DNA of 40,742 nt from Saprospiraceae bacterium (GCA_013001975.1 JABDKX010000072.1:1-40742), one strand, 5' to 3'; numbered from the stretch's first letter, positions 26,315 to 35,121 are shown. Notes: generated from the letters alone by a model not told the origin. A program made the numbers and translations.

Positions 26315-27073
26315 ATGATTGGTTCAAATCTGAAGTATTTACGAAAGAAAAATAATTTGTCTCAGCAAGCTTTCTCTGATATTCTAAATATTCCAAGGAC
26401 GACTCTTGGTGATTATGAAAGAGAAAAAACGGAACCCAATATTCAGTTGCTCATTACTATGGCTGAATTTTTTAATGTGAATTTAAATAATCTCTTAATT
26501 GACGACTTAAGTTTAGACGCCTATAAAATTGCAGACTCCCCAGAATTAAAAGTGCTGGCAATTTCTCTAAACAATTCAAATGAAGGAAATATAGAGTTGG
26601 TCGATACAAAAGCGGAAGCAGGATATTTAGATGCTTACCAGAATCCCGAATATATTAAGGATCTCCCAAAGCTGACTGTTCCAAATATTCCAGAAGGCAC
26701 ATATCGAGCATTTGAAATACAAGGGGATTCAATGCTCCCCATTCAATCGGGAAGTATCATCATCGCTTCTTATCTGGAAAACATTCGTGATATAAAAGAT
26801 CAAAAAACATATATTGTTATCAGCAAGAGAGATGGCTTGGTTTACAAGCGCGTTACATACGATCAAAACAACCAATGTCTTATTTTAAAGTCTGACAATG
26901 ATTTGTATTTGCCTTACGATATTTCCTTATCGGAAGTTGATGAAATTTGGCAATATTATGCGCATATAAGTTTTGATGATTCATCAAAGACAGGTGTAAG
27001 CCATTTAGAATCTAAAATAAATGACATTCATAATAAAGTAAGTGATTTACACTCAATCCACTATAATCAATAG
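26315..27073 (+). CDS. LexA/CI-like XRE-family repressor with S24 self-cleavage domain
   Basis: 252 aa. The N-terminal HTH_3 domain (about 3-62) includes LSQQAFSDILNIPRTTLGDYERE. The C-terminal S24 domain has EIQGDSMLP with nucleophile Ser139 and general base Lys178 in GLVYKRV. An Ala102-Gly103 pair in TKAEAGYL fits the cleavage bond: the distances (37 from bond to Ser, 39 from Ser to Lys) are close to those in E. coli LexA (35 and 37). It is therefore predicted to cleave itself when RecA is activated, and to repress genes related to DNA damage or stress. It is not LexA proper, whose HTH differs. A ~30-residue tail follows the catalytic domain. Its stop overlaps the convergent gene by 7 nt. 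Confidence 0.9.
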   Translation: MIGSNLKYLRKKNNLSQQAFSDILNIPRTTLGDYEREKTEPNIQLLITMAEFFNVNLNNLLIDDLSLDAYKIADSPELKVLAISLNNSNEGNIELVDTKAEAGYLDAYQNPEYIKDLPKLTVPNIPEGTYRAFEIQGDSMLPIQSGSIIIASYLENIRDIKDQKTYIVISKRDGLVYKRVTYDQNNQCLILKSDNDLYLPYDISLSEVDEIWQYYAHISFDDSSKTGVSHLESKINDIHNKVSDLHSIHYNQ

Positions 27074-28497
27074 GTTATTTTAACAAGATTTAAATCATAG
27101 TTTCTTTCGCTAGGAACTATGATAGAATTAGAGCTAATTTGAACTGCATCTTTAAATCTTAATTTCATGTTCTGATATGCTGTGCTCAGTAAGCTGTTCC
27201 TAGCTATTTTACCTTTAGGGTTCATCAAATACTCACTTACTGTGTTGTTCTTTTTAATCTCATCATTAAAAATAAACCTCAACCTTGATGGCGTTTTCAT
27301 AATAAAGAAAGATGAAAAAATACCATCGTCATCTTGAGAGAATTGCTTTTTATATAATACCTTATTCCACTCAATTTTACCATCAGGATTAAAGTTGGTT
27401 ACAACAATATCATCATTGTAATAATCTACCCAACCTCTTCTAGAATAACCATCAGACCCTCTAGAGTATGTGTTATATGGATTTCTTCTTGAATACTCTC
27501 TTTCAATTTCAGAAACAAAAATAATTCCTCCATCATTTCTTAAAATGACATCTTGGATAGTTAAGTCATTTAAAACTCGCCTTTTCTTTTTCTTACCTTG
27601 CAATAATTCTTCATAAAAAGAAGATTCAAAAGGAACATAACTTAACTTCTCGTTTTCTTTTAGACTGTTCAAAGGTTTGCATAAATAGAAAAACCCTTTT
27701 ATCTCCTTCTTTTGTTTTTCACCATAAGTCCCACTTAAAACAAAATTGTTGTTCTTGTTATCGTGTTTTAAAAACAAACTTCCCTTGACCAATTCGTTAT
27801 TTTCAACGGATATAAACCTTTGAGTGTTATCACTTGGTTTAAATAAAATCATGCGTAATTCTTCATCATTTTTAAACCAAGCTTTGCTATTTAAAATCAA
27901 CAAGAAGTCTCCCGAGTTGGCTAATTCTATACTTGATAACGATCTGGCAATATCTTCTTGAACGATAAAATTAGTTATCCATTCCAAGGCTCTTTTTCGA
28001 GAATCATACAATAGAAAAATAATATTTTCATTTTCATCTACTGTCGATAAAAGAATTTTGTTTTTATCTTCAGAGATAACATTCGTAAATTTCTTTCTTA
28101 TACTTTTCTTAGGAATGGCGGCCAATGTTAAACTATCACGCAATTGGATTCTTCGGTCATAAATTCTATACCTAATATACATTGAGTCATTATCGAAGTA
28201 ACCATATAAAACTTGAAAAACAGAATCTAAACTGATTATATTGAAAACATCCACCCTCTTTTTCTCAAACAACAGTTCTGTCGATATGGTGTTTTCCATT
28301 TCTTCATTAAAAACATCTATTTCTTTTACAAAACCTTTGTCTCTATATACAACTATACGATCATCCACTTCGCCTAATATATCATAGGCATAGTAGTTTC
28401 TCAAATTTAACTCTTTCGAAATGCTGATTTCTTGTGCGTGGCTTGTGAAAGCAAACAAGCAAAAGAGCAAAACACCTATAAAGTTATATGTCCTCAT
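27067..28497 (-). CDS. Secreted protein of unknown function
   Basis: 476 aa with a signal peptide (MRTYNFIGVLLFCLFAFTSHA). The mature chain is rich in short beta-strands with regularly spaced aromatic and charged residues, suggesting a propeller-like fold (for example KIEWNKVLYKKQFSQDD, IVVTNFNPDG). A low-complexity stretch RRNPYNTYSRGSDGYSRR lies around residue 338. No catalytic motif was recognised. It overlaps the S24 regulator's 3' end by 7 nt on the opposite strand and is divergent from ftcD. Confidence 0.65.
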   Translation of the reverse strand: MRTYNFIGVLLFCLFAFTSHAQEISISKELNLRNYYAYDILGEVDDRIVVYRDKGFVKEIDVFNEEMENTISTELLFEKKRVDVFNIISLDSVFQVLYGYFDNDSMYIRYRIYDRRIQLRDSLTLAAIPKKSIRKKFTNVISEDKNKILLSTVDENENIIFLLYDSRKRALEWITNFIVQEDIARSLSSIELANSGDFLLILNSKAWFKNDEELRMILFKPSDNTQRFISVENNELVKGSLFLKHDNKNNNFVLSGTYGEKQKKEIKGFFYLCKPLNSLKENEKLSYVPFESSFYEELLQGKKKKRRVLNDLTIQDVILRNDGGIIFVSEIEREYSRRNPYNTYSRGSDGYSRRGWVDYYNDDIVVTNFNPDGKIEWNKVLYKKQFSQDDDGIFSSFFIMKTPSRLRFIFNDEIKKNNTVSEYLMNPKGKIARNSLLSTAYQNMKLRFKDAVQISSNSIIVPSERNYDLNLVKITY

Positions 28498-28606
28498 ATC
28501 CTATAAAAATATAAAAACTTAAATTAAGTATTTGGCTTAAATTGGTGAGATGTCTTTTAATACAAAAAACAGCGGCCCAACTCAACAAGAAATTGATTCC
28601 ACTTCT

Positions 28607-28637
28607 TTTGGAAGCTATAAATCTTAACTTACATTTG
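28607..28637 (+). promoter_or_regulatory. Promoter of ftcD
   Basis: TTTG (28607-28610), exactly 19 nt, then TACATTTG (28630-28637): a full match to the Bacteroidota housekeeping promoter. It sits 15 nt upstream of the ATG at 28653 and excludes the longer GTG-initiated reading frame from 28542. Confidence 0.85.
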
Positions 28638-28652
28638 CTTCAAATTTATAAC

Positions 28653-30347
28653 ATGAAGCAACTTATTGAATGCGTTCCAAATTTTAGTGAAGGTATCGAC
28701 CTTGAAGTTATAAAAGCTATAACAGATGAAATTGAAAGTGTTGACGGTGTCAAATTGTTAGATGTTGATCCCGGAAAAGCTACAAACAGAACCGTGGTTA
28801 CCTTTGTGGGTACGCCCAATGAAGTTGTAGATGCTGCCTTTAAAGCCATCAAAAAAGCTTCTGAGTTAATAGAAATGTCTTCGCATTCTGGTGAACACCC
28901 ACGAATGGGAGCGACGGATGTTTGCCCACTAATTCCAATATCTAATATAACAATGGAAGAAACCGTCAAGTATGCGGAGAAACTTGGCGAACGCGTAGGA
29001 TCAGAATTAAATATTCCGATTTATTTGTACGAGTCTGCTGCTAGAAATGAAGAACGTAAAAATTTAGCAAATATCAGATCAGGAGAGTATGAAGGGTTCT
29101 TTCAGAAAATTTCATTACCAGAATGGGCTCCAGATTATGGGCCTAGTGAATTTAACAAAAGTGCTGGAGCAACAGCGATAGGCGCAAGAGACTTTTTAGT
29201 AGCCTATAATGTTAACTTAAATACAACATCTGTCAGAAGAGCAAATGCTGTGGCTTTTGATATCAGAGAAAAAGGACGTGTAAAAAGAGAAGGGAGTCCC
29301 ATCACAGGTAAGATTGTTAGAGATGAAAAAGGGGAACCATTAAGAGTACCAGGTAAATTAAAATCTGTAAAAGCTATTGGTTGGTTTATTGAAGAATACG
29401 GAATCGCACAAATATCAATGAATCTTACCGATATAAAAGTTACTCAATTACATACTGCTTTTGAAGCTGTAAGGGAAAGTGCAAATAAAAGAGGCATGCG
29501 CGTAACAGGATCTGAATTGGTGGGTTTGGTTCCGAAAAAAGTTTTAATAGATGCGGGAAAATACTTCTTAGAAAAGCAAGAACGATCTGTGGGAATTAGT
29601 GATGAGGAAATAATTAAAATTGCTGTTAAATCCTTAGGCTTAGACGAATTATCTGAATTCGACCCGAAGAAAAAAGTGATCGAATACTTGTTGTCTGAGG
29701 ATGACCTTCGACCATTAGTAAAAAAGGATTTGATTTCATTTGCAAATGAAACAGCATCTGAAAGCCCAGCACCAGGAGGAGGAAGTATAGCCGCTTATGT
29801 TGGCGCACTTGGAGCTTCTTTGGGAACAATGGTTGCTAACTTGTCAGCACATAAAAGAGGTTGGGATGATCAATGGCATTTCTTTTCTCAAAAAGCACAA
29901 GAAGGACAAAAATTAAAAGATAAACTACTTTATCTCGTAGATGAAGATACCAAGGCATTTAATAAAATTATTGATGCTATTCGATTGCCAAAATCTACAG
30001 GTCAAGAAAAGAAAGCCAGAATAAAGGCTTTAAATGATGCTACAAAATATGCCATTCAAATTCCTTATGAAATTATGGAAACAGCATTCAAATCTTATGA
30101 TTTGTTAAGGACCATGACAGACAAAGGTAATCCGGCATCAATTTCAGATGGCGGCGTTGGCGCACTTTGTACGCACACGGCAATTTATGGGGCCTATCTG
30201 AATGTCATTATTAATTGTAATGATTTTGATGATCAACAATTTGTATCTGCCACGATTCAAAAAGCTGATGATCTCTTATCAAGATCAAAAAAGATTCATG
30301 AAGAAATATTAGAGAAGACCATTCAAGCAACTTACCCTAAAAAGTAA
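28653..30347 (+). CDS. ftcD: Glutamate formimidoyltransferase / formiminotetrahydrofolate cyclodeaminase
   Basis: 564 aa bifunctional enzyme of histidine degradation. It transfers the formimino group from formiminoglutamate to tetrahydrofolate, then releases ammonia to form methenyl-THF. The N-terminal transferase (about 1-325) starts KQLIECVPNFSEG and contains HSGEHPRMGATDVCP with the catalytic histidine. The C-terminal cyclodeaminase (about 365-564) has SPAPGGGSIAAYVGALGASL. Both halves are complete, as in the mammalian and Bacteroidota fused forms. The ATG at 28653 is chosen because an exact promoter precedes it and the sequence starts at the conserved point. Other hut genes are not in the window. 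It ends 1 nt before the convergent gene. Confidence 0.96.
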   Translation: MKQLIECVPNFSEGIDLEVIKAITDEIESVDGVKLLDVDPGKATNRTVVTFVGTPNEVVDAAFKAIKKASELIEMSSHSGEHPRMGATDVCPLIPISNITMEETVKYAEKLGERVGSELNIPIYLYESAARNEERKNLANIRSGEYEGFFQKISLPEWAPDYGPSEFNKSAGATAIGARDFLVAYNVNLNTTSVRRANAVAFDIREKGRVKREGSPITGKIVRDEKGEPLRVPGKLKSVKAIGWFIEEYGIAQISMNLTDIKVTQLHTAFEAVRESANKRGMRVTGSELVGLVPKKVLIDAGKYFLEKQERSVGISDEEIIKIAVKSLGLDELSEFDPKKKVIEYLLSEDDLRPLVKKDLISFANETASESPAPGGGSIAAYVGALGASLGTMVANLSAHKRGWDDQWHFFSQKAQEGQKLKDKLLYLVDEDTKAFNKIIDAIRLPKSTGQEKKARIKALNDATKYAIQIPYEIMETAFKSYDLLRTMTDKGNPASISDGGVGALCTHTAIYGAYLNVIINCNDFDDQQFVSATIQKADDLLSRSKKIHEEILEKTIQATYPKK

Positions 30348-30348
30348 G

Positions 30349-30867
30349 CTATTTTAATTTTCTTGGTCTTTTAAAAATGGGAACGGTAGAACATGGTTCG
30401 CCATACATAATGCTTTGAGCAAAAGGTTTTAACTTTTGTGTCACCGCAGCATAAGCAAATGGAGGTACAGGCTTATTGCTACATCCTTTTATAACAACGC
30501 GTTGATCTTGATACTTTTCTGTTTCAATTTTATCAATGACGTTTGCGTAATGACATTTTAAATACTCAACTTTTGATCCTTGGAAAATCGTGTCTGCATG
30601 TTGACTCAAATAACTCGCAACCAACATGTAAGCCCAAACCGGGATTATAGCATCGTTTGAATTAAAAACCAAAACAATTCTGTCACTGTAGGCTGTCCAA
30701 TCAATTTCTTTCAGGGCTGTTCGAAAGTCTTTTTCTTTGAGAATTAACTCTTTAAATAAATAGGGCTTTAAGTCAAACTCCTTTATTTCCTTTGTAGGAA
30801 AATAGTCCTCTAAATTTAAAACATTAATACCGCTGTTAGCGACCCGATTTATTAAAGGTTTATCCAT
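30349..30867 (-). CDS. DUF2480 family protein
   Basis: 172 aa, cytosolic, no signal peptide or membrane helix. The sequence (LINRVANSGINVLNLEDYFP, IDWTAYSDRIVLVFNSNDAI, IPVWAYMLVASYL, GCSNKPVPPFAY) matches the Bacteroidota-restricted DUF2480 family as I know it. No function has been assigned. The conserved CSNKPVPP loop and the cysteines at YLKCHYAN and GEPCS could bind metal. It lies 12 nt downstream of scpB and is probably cotranscribed. Confidence 0.85.
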   Translation of the reverse strand: MDKPLINRVANSGINVLNLEDYFPTKEIKEFDLKPYLFKELILKEKDFRTALKEIDWTAYSDRIVLVFNSNDAIIPVWAYMLVASYLSQHADTIFQGSKVEYLKCHYANVIDKIETEKYQDQRVVIKGCSNKPVPPFAYAAVTQKLKPFAQSIMYGEPCSTVPIFKRPRKLK

Positions 30868-30879
30868 ATTATTCTAAAC

Positions 30880-31443
30880 TTATTCTTCCTCTTTTGATCC
30901 CACAGAATTTGATTCAATATCAAATTCCTTTAGTTGTGGTAACTCTTTAAGGTTTTTAAGCCCGAAATGGTTCATAAATTTTTCAGTTGTTCCATATAAA
31001 AGTGGTCTACCAGGACCATCTGCCCTGCCAATTATACAGACTAATTCTTTGTCAAGTAGTTTTTGGACACTATAATCACAGTTAACGCCTCTTATTGATT
31101 CCATCCCAGTTTTCGTTATTGGCTGTTTATATGAGATGATCGCTAATGTTTCTAAGGCTGCCCTTGACAACTTTTTCTTTGATTCTAGTTTGAGATATTG
31201 GCCAATAATAGGATAATAAGCCCCTTTTGACATAAATTGGTACCCTTGGGCAATTTCAATTATTTCAAAAGAAAATGAAGGATCGCTGTATTTTACCTTT
31301 AGATTCTCAATAGAACCCAATAAATCTTCCTCACTGATTTTAGTTTCAAAATGTGTATTAAGGGTATGGTGGATGTCTTCAATGTTTAGGGGTTTGCTTG
31401 AAGTAAATATCAGGCTTTCTATATATAAGTCTAAGTTTTCCAA
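30880..31443 (-). CDS. scpB: Segregation and condensation protein B
   Basis: 187 aa. ScpB binds ScpA and the SMC ATPase in the condensin-like complex that compacts and segregates chromosomes. Two winged-helix domains are visible; the conserved core is ALETLAIISYKQPITKTGMESIRGVNCDYSVQKLL, then the RADGPGRPLLYGTTEKFMNHFGL motif. The start is set at TTG 31443 (ENLDLYIESLIF): it is preceded by AAAGGA and a TATATTTG promoter box, it begins where the family begins, and it avoids the overlap the longest frame (from 31563) has with the upstream gene. A short acidic C-terminus ends NSVGSKEEE. Confidence 0.92.
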   Translation of the reverse strand: MENLDLYIESLIFTSSKPLNIEDIHHTLNTHFETKISEEDLLGSIENLKVKYSDPSFSFEIIEIAQGYQFMSKGAYYPIIGQYLKLESKKKLSRAALETLAIISYKQPITKTGMESIRGVNCDYSVQKLLDKELVCIIGRADGPGRPLLYGTTEKFMNHFGLKNLKELPQLKEFDIESNSVGSKEEE

Positions 31444-31463
31444 TCCTTTGAAATTTTGAGTTG

Positions 31464-31471
31464 CAAATATA
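31464..31471 (-). promoter_or_regulatory. -7 promoter box of scpB
   Basis: TATATTTG on the minus strand is an exact TAnnTTTG match, 20 nt upstream of the proposed TTG start. The -33 region is T-rich without a clear TTTG. It lies in the 59-nt gap after the small membrane protein gene. Confidence 0.55.
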
Positions 31472-31502
31472 AATGAAGAAGTTAAAAAGTTACATTTAAT
31501 AA

Positions 31503-31844
31503 CTAGTTGAGTACAAAGAATATCAAATTGGCAGCAATTATTAGGACTATTAGCGGTATCCAAAAGTGTTCATCAAAGGTTTTTTCCTCATTTTCAGCAT
31601 TTCGAGGGATCGGTTGAGGCGTCAAAACATAGTCAAATGGATTTAAGTCACCTTTGATTTCAAGTTTCAATAGCTGGTTTTCTATGTAAAATGAATAGTC
31701 GGTGGGACCAAATTGTTTAAAATCGATGTGAATTATGTTTGAGTTTACAAACAATATCAAATGGCCAGATTCATCACCGTGATACATTTCAATACGGTAA
31801 GGAAACCCGGTTAAAGAGAAATATGTCCAATTAAGTTGAGCCAT
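31503..31844 (-). CDS. Small C-terminally anchored protein, unknown function
   Basis: 113 aa without a signal peptide. Residues 1-90 look beta-rich and globular (LNWTYFSLTGFPYRIEMYHG, HLILFVNSNIIHIDFKQFG). The C-terminus carries one hydrophobic helix (FWIPLIVLIIAANLIFFVLN, about 94-113) that reaches the last residue, a tail-anchor layout. The globular part would face the cytoplasm. No family recognised. It precedes scpB on the same strand, but scpB has its own promoter box. Confidence 0.65.
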   Translation of the reverse strand: MAQLNWTYFSLTGFPYRIEMYHGDESGHLILFVNSNIIHIDFKQFGPTDYSFYIENQLLKLEIKGDLNPFDYVLTPQPIPRNAENEEKTFDEHFWIPLIVLIIAANLIFFVLN

Positions 31845-31959
31845 ATCCTAAATGTTTATAAATAAACGCTGATTTTCGTATTTAGGTTGTATTGAGTTGA
31901 TTGACAAGTACATATAATAAATTTAAAACTATCTTTAGCTTAACATAAATATAAAATTC

Positions 31960-32388
31960 ATGCGTTTATTTTTTCTTTTATCAATATTATTTGCCATTTC
32001 TTGTTCAAATACTCCATCTCAAGATAATAATAAATCATCTGAGAATAAAGAGGTTAATCTTGAAATAGTTGATGAAACACAATTCATTCACACAGTATTC
32101 TTTTGGTTAAAAGATGAGGTCAGTGAAAAAGAAAAAGAAGACTTCGCGTCAAAAGGTCTCAATGGTTTATTAGAAAACTGCTCTACAGTATATCGTGGTT
32201 ACCAAGGTCCTCCTGCTAATACCAAAAGGGACGTTGTAGATAATTCATATGACTTTGCTCTTGTTTGCCATTTTAAAAGTCCCCAGGATGAAGAAACATA
32301 TCAAAATGATCAACATCATCTTGATTTTATTGAAACTTATAAACATCTATGGGAAAAAGTTCAAGTATTTGATAACCTTGTGAATTAA
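31960..32388 (+). CDS. Dabb-domain lipoprotein
   Basis: 142 aa. The signal MRLFFLLSILFAISC has a lipobox (AISC, lipidated Cys15). After an acidic Asn/Ser-rich linker comes a Dabb (stress-responsive A/B barrel) domain: FIHTVFFWLKDEVSEKEKEDF, YRGYQGPPANTKRDVVDNSYDFALV, and YQNDQHHLDFIETYKHLWEKVQVFD. Dabb proteins are small ferredoxin-like barrels, some enzymatic and many of unknown role; an exported lipidated form is usual in Bacteroidota. TATCTTTA, a near-match to the -7 box, lies shortly upstream. The zinc-finger gene starts 3 nt after the stop. Confidence 0.87.
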   Translation: MRLFFLLSILFAISCSNTPSQDNNKSSENKEVNLEIVDETQFIHTVFFWLKDEVSEKEKEDFASKGLNGLLENCSTVYRGYQGPPANTKRDVVDNSYDFALVCHFKSPQDEETYQNDQHHLDFIETYKHLWEKVQVFDNLVN

Positions 32389-32391
32389 ACT

Positions 32392-32727
32392 ATGAGTCCA
32401 GAAAAGAGATCCGAACTGAAAGAAAAGATTAAGTTGCTAATCATTAAATATGATGCCGATATTATTGAAACTGAGAAAATGACACAACCAATTGGGCCAG
32501 AAAACGCTATTGGTCGGGTAAGTCGCATGGATGCCATTAATAATAAAAGTGTAATGGAGGCTTCGCTAAGAAGTAAAATATCCAAAAGAAATAAATTAAA
32601 AATGGCATTGATTCAAATAGAAAAAGACGGCTTTGGAAATTGTATAACCTGTAAAAATCCAATTAATCCGGCGAGACTAATGTACATGCCTGAAAGTACC
32701 AAATGTATCCGTTGTGCTGATCGCTAG
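32392..32727 (+). CDS. DksA/TraR-type zinc-finger protein
   Basis: 111 aa, cytosolic. The C-terminal C4 finger is GNCITCKNPINPARLMYMPESTKCIRC, with two CxxC pairs, preceded by a long helical region with a D-x-x-x-N segment (MDAINNKSVMEASLRS). It resembles GreA/DksA/TraR proteins that enter the secondary channel of RNA polymerase and tune transcription under starvation. The coiled-coil tip motif DxxDxA is not clearly present, so activity on polymerase is unproven. It is in an operon with the Dabb lipoprotein gene (3-nt gap). Its stop shares the palindrome CTAG with the convergent hemA stop. Confidence 0.85.
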   Translation: MSPEKRSELKEKIKLLIIKYDADIIETEKMTQPIGPENAIGRVSRMDAINNKSVMEASLRSKISKRNKLKMALIQIEKDGFGNCITCKNPINPARLMYMPESTKCIRCADR

Positions 32728-33959
32728 TATTGTAGATTTTGACTAGCGGCTTTCATTGGAATAGAGACACATTTCTTTTCCATATAGTCCATCATTTCTA
32801 AAAGGAGACCTTGTGCTTCCTCATCAAGATTATCAATTCTCTTTGCATATACTTTTGATATAGCTTTTTCCTTGATAATCTTTATTTCTTTAGGAACTAT
32901 TGATAATGCTTTTTCAATGTGTCTTTGTTGAAAAAGAACTCTGAAATTTTTAAGATGCTTTCTCAATATAGGCTTTGCCAATTCAACTTCTTTTTGTCTG
33001 AATTTTAGGTTGTCTTCTGAAATGGCTTTAAGAGAATTAATATCTATATAATCAACATTATAATTTTTAACTACATCTGGACAAATATTTCGCGGAACTG
33101 CCAAATCAATAATGATCTTTTTATTCGTATCGCCTTTGAGCATTTTTTGATAAAGTGCTTCATCAATCACAACTTGATTTGCAGAGGTACAAATTATAAT
33201 AACATCAAAATTTCCAGCAACTTTGTCTAATTCATTGAGGTGAAAAGATGGTGCATTTAACCTTGAAGAAAGTTCTTGAGCATTGTTGAGGCTTCTATTA
33301 TAAATAGCTAAGTTTTTAAAATTGTACTTATCGAGAAACTTACCGACTAAGCTATTGGTTTCTCCTGCTCCTACCAAAAGGACTTTCTGATTTACAGATT
33401 TATTTAACCTGAGCATTTGTTGTATTGCTAACGAAACTATTGATAATGATTTTTCACCAATTTTTGTAGAGCTGTAAATATCTTTCGCCGTTGAAACAAT
33501 GGCTCTTTCAAGTAATCTTAAATAGTCACCTGTCAATTTGTTTTGCTTGCATTTATCAAAAGCTGATCGCAGCTGTCTAAAGATTTCTCGCTCGCCAACG
33601 ACTAAGGAGTCCATAGAAGAAGCCAATTCATAAACATGGTTTATGGCTTTCTCTCCTTCATAAGCACTGACAAATTGATTAATCGCATTGAGCGTTTCAT
33701 TGGGAAGGTCTGAGTTCACCTCCTTAAAAAAGCTTTTTAAAAACTTATTGCTAATTTGAAAGTCGCCAAAAATGATGTAACTAACTCTGTTACATGTTTC
33801 CAAATACACAATCTCTTTAAAATTAAAAGCACTTGAAAGTTCCTGCAGCCGAGTAAATCTTTGATCTTCCGAGGACTTGAGATAGAAATTACCGATATCC
33901 CCAACATTAACATGATGGTGCGTGACAGTTATTATCTTGTAATTATCAATCAAGCTCAT
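32724..33959 (-). CDS. hemA: Glutamyl-tRNA reductase
   Basis: 411 aa, NADPH-dependent, making glutamate-1-semialdehyde for haem synthesis by the C5 pathway. The catalytic domain carries YLETCNRVSY with nucleophile Cys56. SLVVGEREIFRQLRSAF is the conserved substrate-domain motif (G-E-x-x-I). The Rossmann motif VLLVGAGETN is at 194-202. The C-terminal dimerisation helix is complete though slightly short. The second residue pair of the usual HK(S/T) motif near the start reads THHHVNV. No other hem gene is adjacent. It is convergent with the DksA-like gene, overlapping by 4 nt. Confidence 0.95.
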   Translation of the reverse strand: MSLIDNYKIITVTHHHVNVGDIGNFYLKSSEDQRFTRLQELSSAFNFKEIVYLETCNRVSYIIFGDFQISNKFLKSFFKEVNSDLPNETLNAINQFVSAYEGEKAINHVYELASSMDSLVVGEREIFRQLRSAFDKCKQNKLTGDYLRLLERAIVSTAKDIYSSTKIGEKSLSIVSLAIQQMLRLNKSVNQKVLLVGAGETNSLVGKFLDKYNFKNLAIYNRSLNNAQELSSRLNAPSFHLNELDKVAGNFDVIIICTSANQVVIDEALYQKMLKGDTNKKIIIDLAVPRNICPDVVKNYNVDYIDINSLKAISEDNLKFRQKEVELAKPILRKHLKNFRVLFQQRHIEKALSIVPKEIKIIKEKAISKVYAKRIDNLDEEAQGLLLEMMDYMEKKCVSIPMKAASQNLQY

Positions 33960-33966
33960 TGCATAG

Positions 33967-33974
33967 CAAAAATA
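33967..33974 (-). promoter_or_regulatory. -7 promoter box of hemA
   Basis: TATTTTTG on the minus strand matches TAnnTTTG and ends 7 nt before the hemA ATG. A perfect palindrome ACAATATTGT (33999-34008) overlaps the -33 region and could be an operator. No clear TTTG box was found at the right spacing. Confidence 0.4.
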
Positions 33975-34140
33975 ATATAGGACGAAATTATAATTGTCAC
34001 AATATTGTCATTTGAATCTCTTTTCGGCCTTTATTGAACAGAATAATGTTTATGATATATTCATAAAATTTGCTTTTTTTGTCCTACAAATTATAATTTC
34101 AGTATCCTCCCCATCTTTATATAATCTAGTTTAGTAATAA

Positions 34141-35121
34141 GTGCTGCAATTTTTTAGAAGAAATCTTTTTATAAATGTCATATCACTCTTGATATTGACC
34201 CTAGCATTATATAGCTATTACTTAATTTTTCAACACAATTTTGTATCACTCGACTTTACCCTTCCGCTATACGATGTTCACAGATTTAAAATCCCAGGAC
34301 AAGAAAGCATTTTCGTTCAGTACTTTTTAGGGGTTCTTTTAATCTTTGTTCAAGCTATGATAATCTCCAGATTTATCATTAAACATAAAATGAGTCGACT
34401 TTTAAGTTTAATCCCTGGAGCGGTAATGGTTTTATTTTGTGTCACTGTTTTACAGCCAGGATTTACGCATACTATATTATTAGCTAACTTTTTCTTCATT
34501 CTTGCTATGGGTAGTTTGTTTGAAGTGTATAAAGTATATAACCCAATCGGTACCTTGTTTAATAGTGGTTTCTTTTTAGGATGCGCCTCTTTTATATATA
34601 AACCATATAGCATTTACATTTTTGTCATTGTTCTTGGAATAATAGCTTTGAGGTCTTTTAAGCTTAAAGAAATCCTTCAAGTTTTTTTAGGCTTTTTGTG
34701 TCCCCTTTTTCTGATAGGTGTCTTTATGTATTATAACAATAGTTTAAATGAATATCTGGATTACTGCAAAATTTCGTTCAGTATACCTAAAGTTGACTTT
34801 AGTAATTACAGAGATCTTATCAAACCAATTATTACTATAATCATAATTATCTTTTTGATATTTAAACAAAATGCGCTTAGAAAAAAGAAAAAATTTGACG
34901 CCATAAAAAAGGTTGAATTAAACTATTGGATTTTGTTTTTTGGCTTTTTTACATTATTCTTTGTAGAAGCAATTAGCCCAATTCATCTCTTAATAATATC
35001 TCTTCCAATTGCTTTATTAAGTGGGTTAATTCTTGAAAATAAAGAGAATTCGATTACAAAAGAATTTGTCTTCTTAGGTTTTATAGGTTTCTATTTTATG
35101 TTCATCTTTGGCATCATTTAA
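34141..35121 (+). CDS. Multi-pass membrane protein, unknown function
   Basis: 326 aa with about eight or nine hydrophobic segments, beginning right after a basic N-terminus (LQFFRRNLFINVISLLILTL). The start is GTG at 34141. Charged loops are short and there is no catalytic motif I recognise. The layout resembles the uncharacterised Bacteroidota membrane proteins of the DUF6427 type, but I am not certain of the family. It overlaps the convergent lipoprotein gene by 4 nt through a shared TTAA. Confidence 0.65.
   Translation: MLQFFRRNLFINVISLLILTLALYSYYLIFQHNFVSLDFTLPLYDVHRFKIPGQESIFVQYFLGVLLIFVQAMIISRFIIKHKMSRLLSLIPGAVMVLFCVTVLQPGFTHTILLANFFFILAMGSLFEVYKVYNPIGTLFNSGFFLGCASFIYKPYSIYIFVIVLGIIALRSFKLKEILQVFLGFLCPLFLIGVFMYYNNSLNEYLDYCKISFSIPKVDFSNYRDLIKPIITIIIIIFLIFKQNALRKKKKFDAIKKVELNYWILFFGFFTLFFVEAISPIHLLIISLPIALLSGLILENKENSITKEFVFLGFIGFYFMFIFGII

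Noticed and set aside
28542-28652. 37-residue N-terminal extension of ftcD from a GTG
   Set aside because: An exact TTTG-N19-TACATTTG promoter lies inside the extension, and the family begins at the ATG at 28653.
31444-31563. 40-residue N-terminal extension of scpB
   Set aside because: It overlaps the upstream gene, contains a promoter box and has no resemblance to ScpB.
33980-34100. AATTATAATT present at two places in the gap between hemA and the membrane protein gene
   Set aside because: The 10-mer is its own reverse complement and is expected in AT-rich spacer; the flanks do not continue the symmetry.
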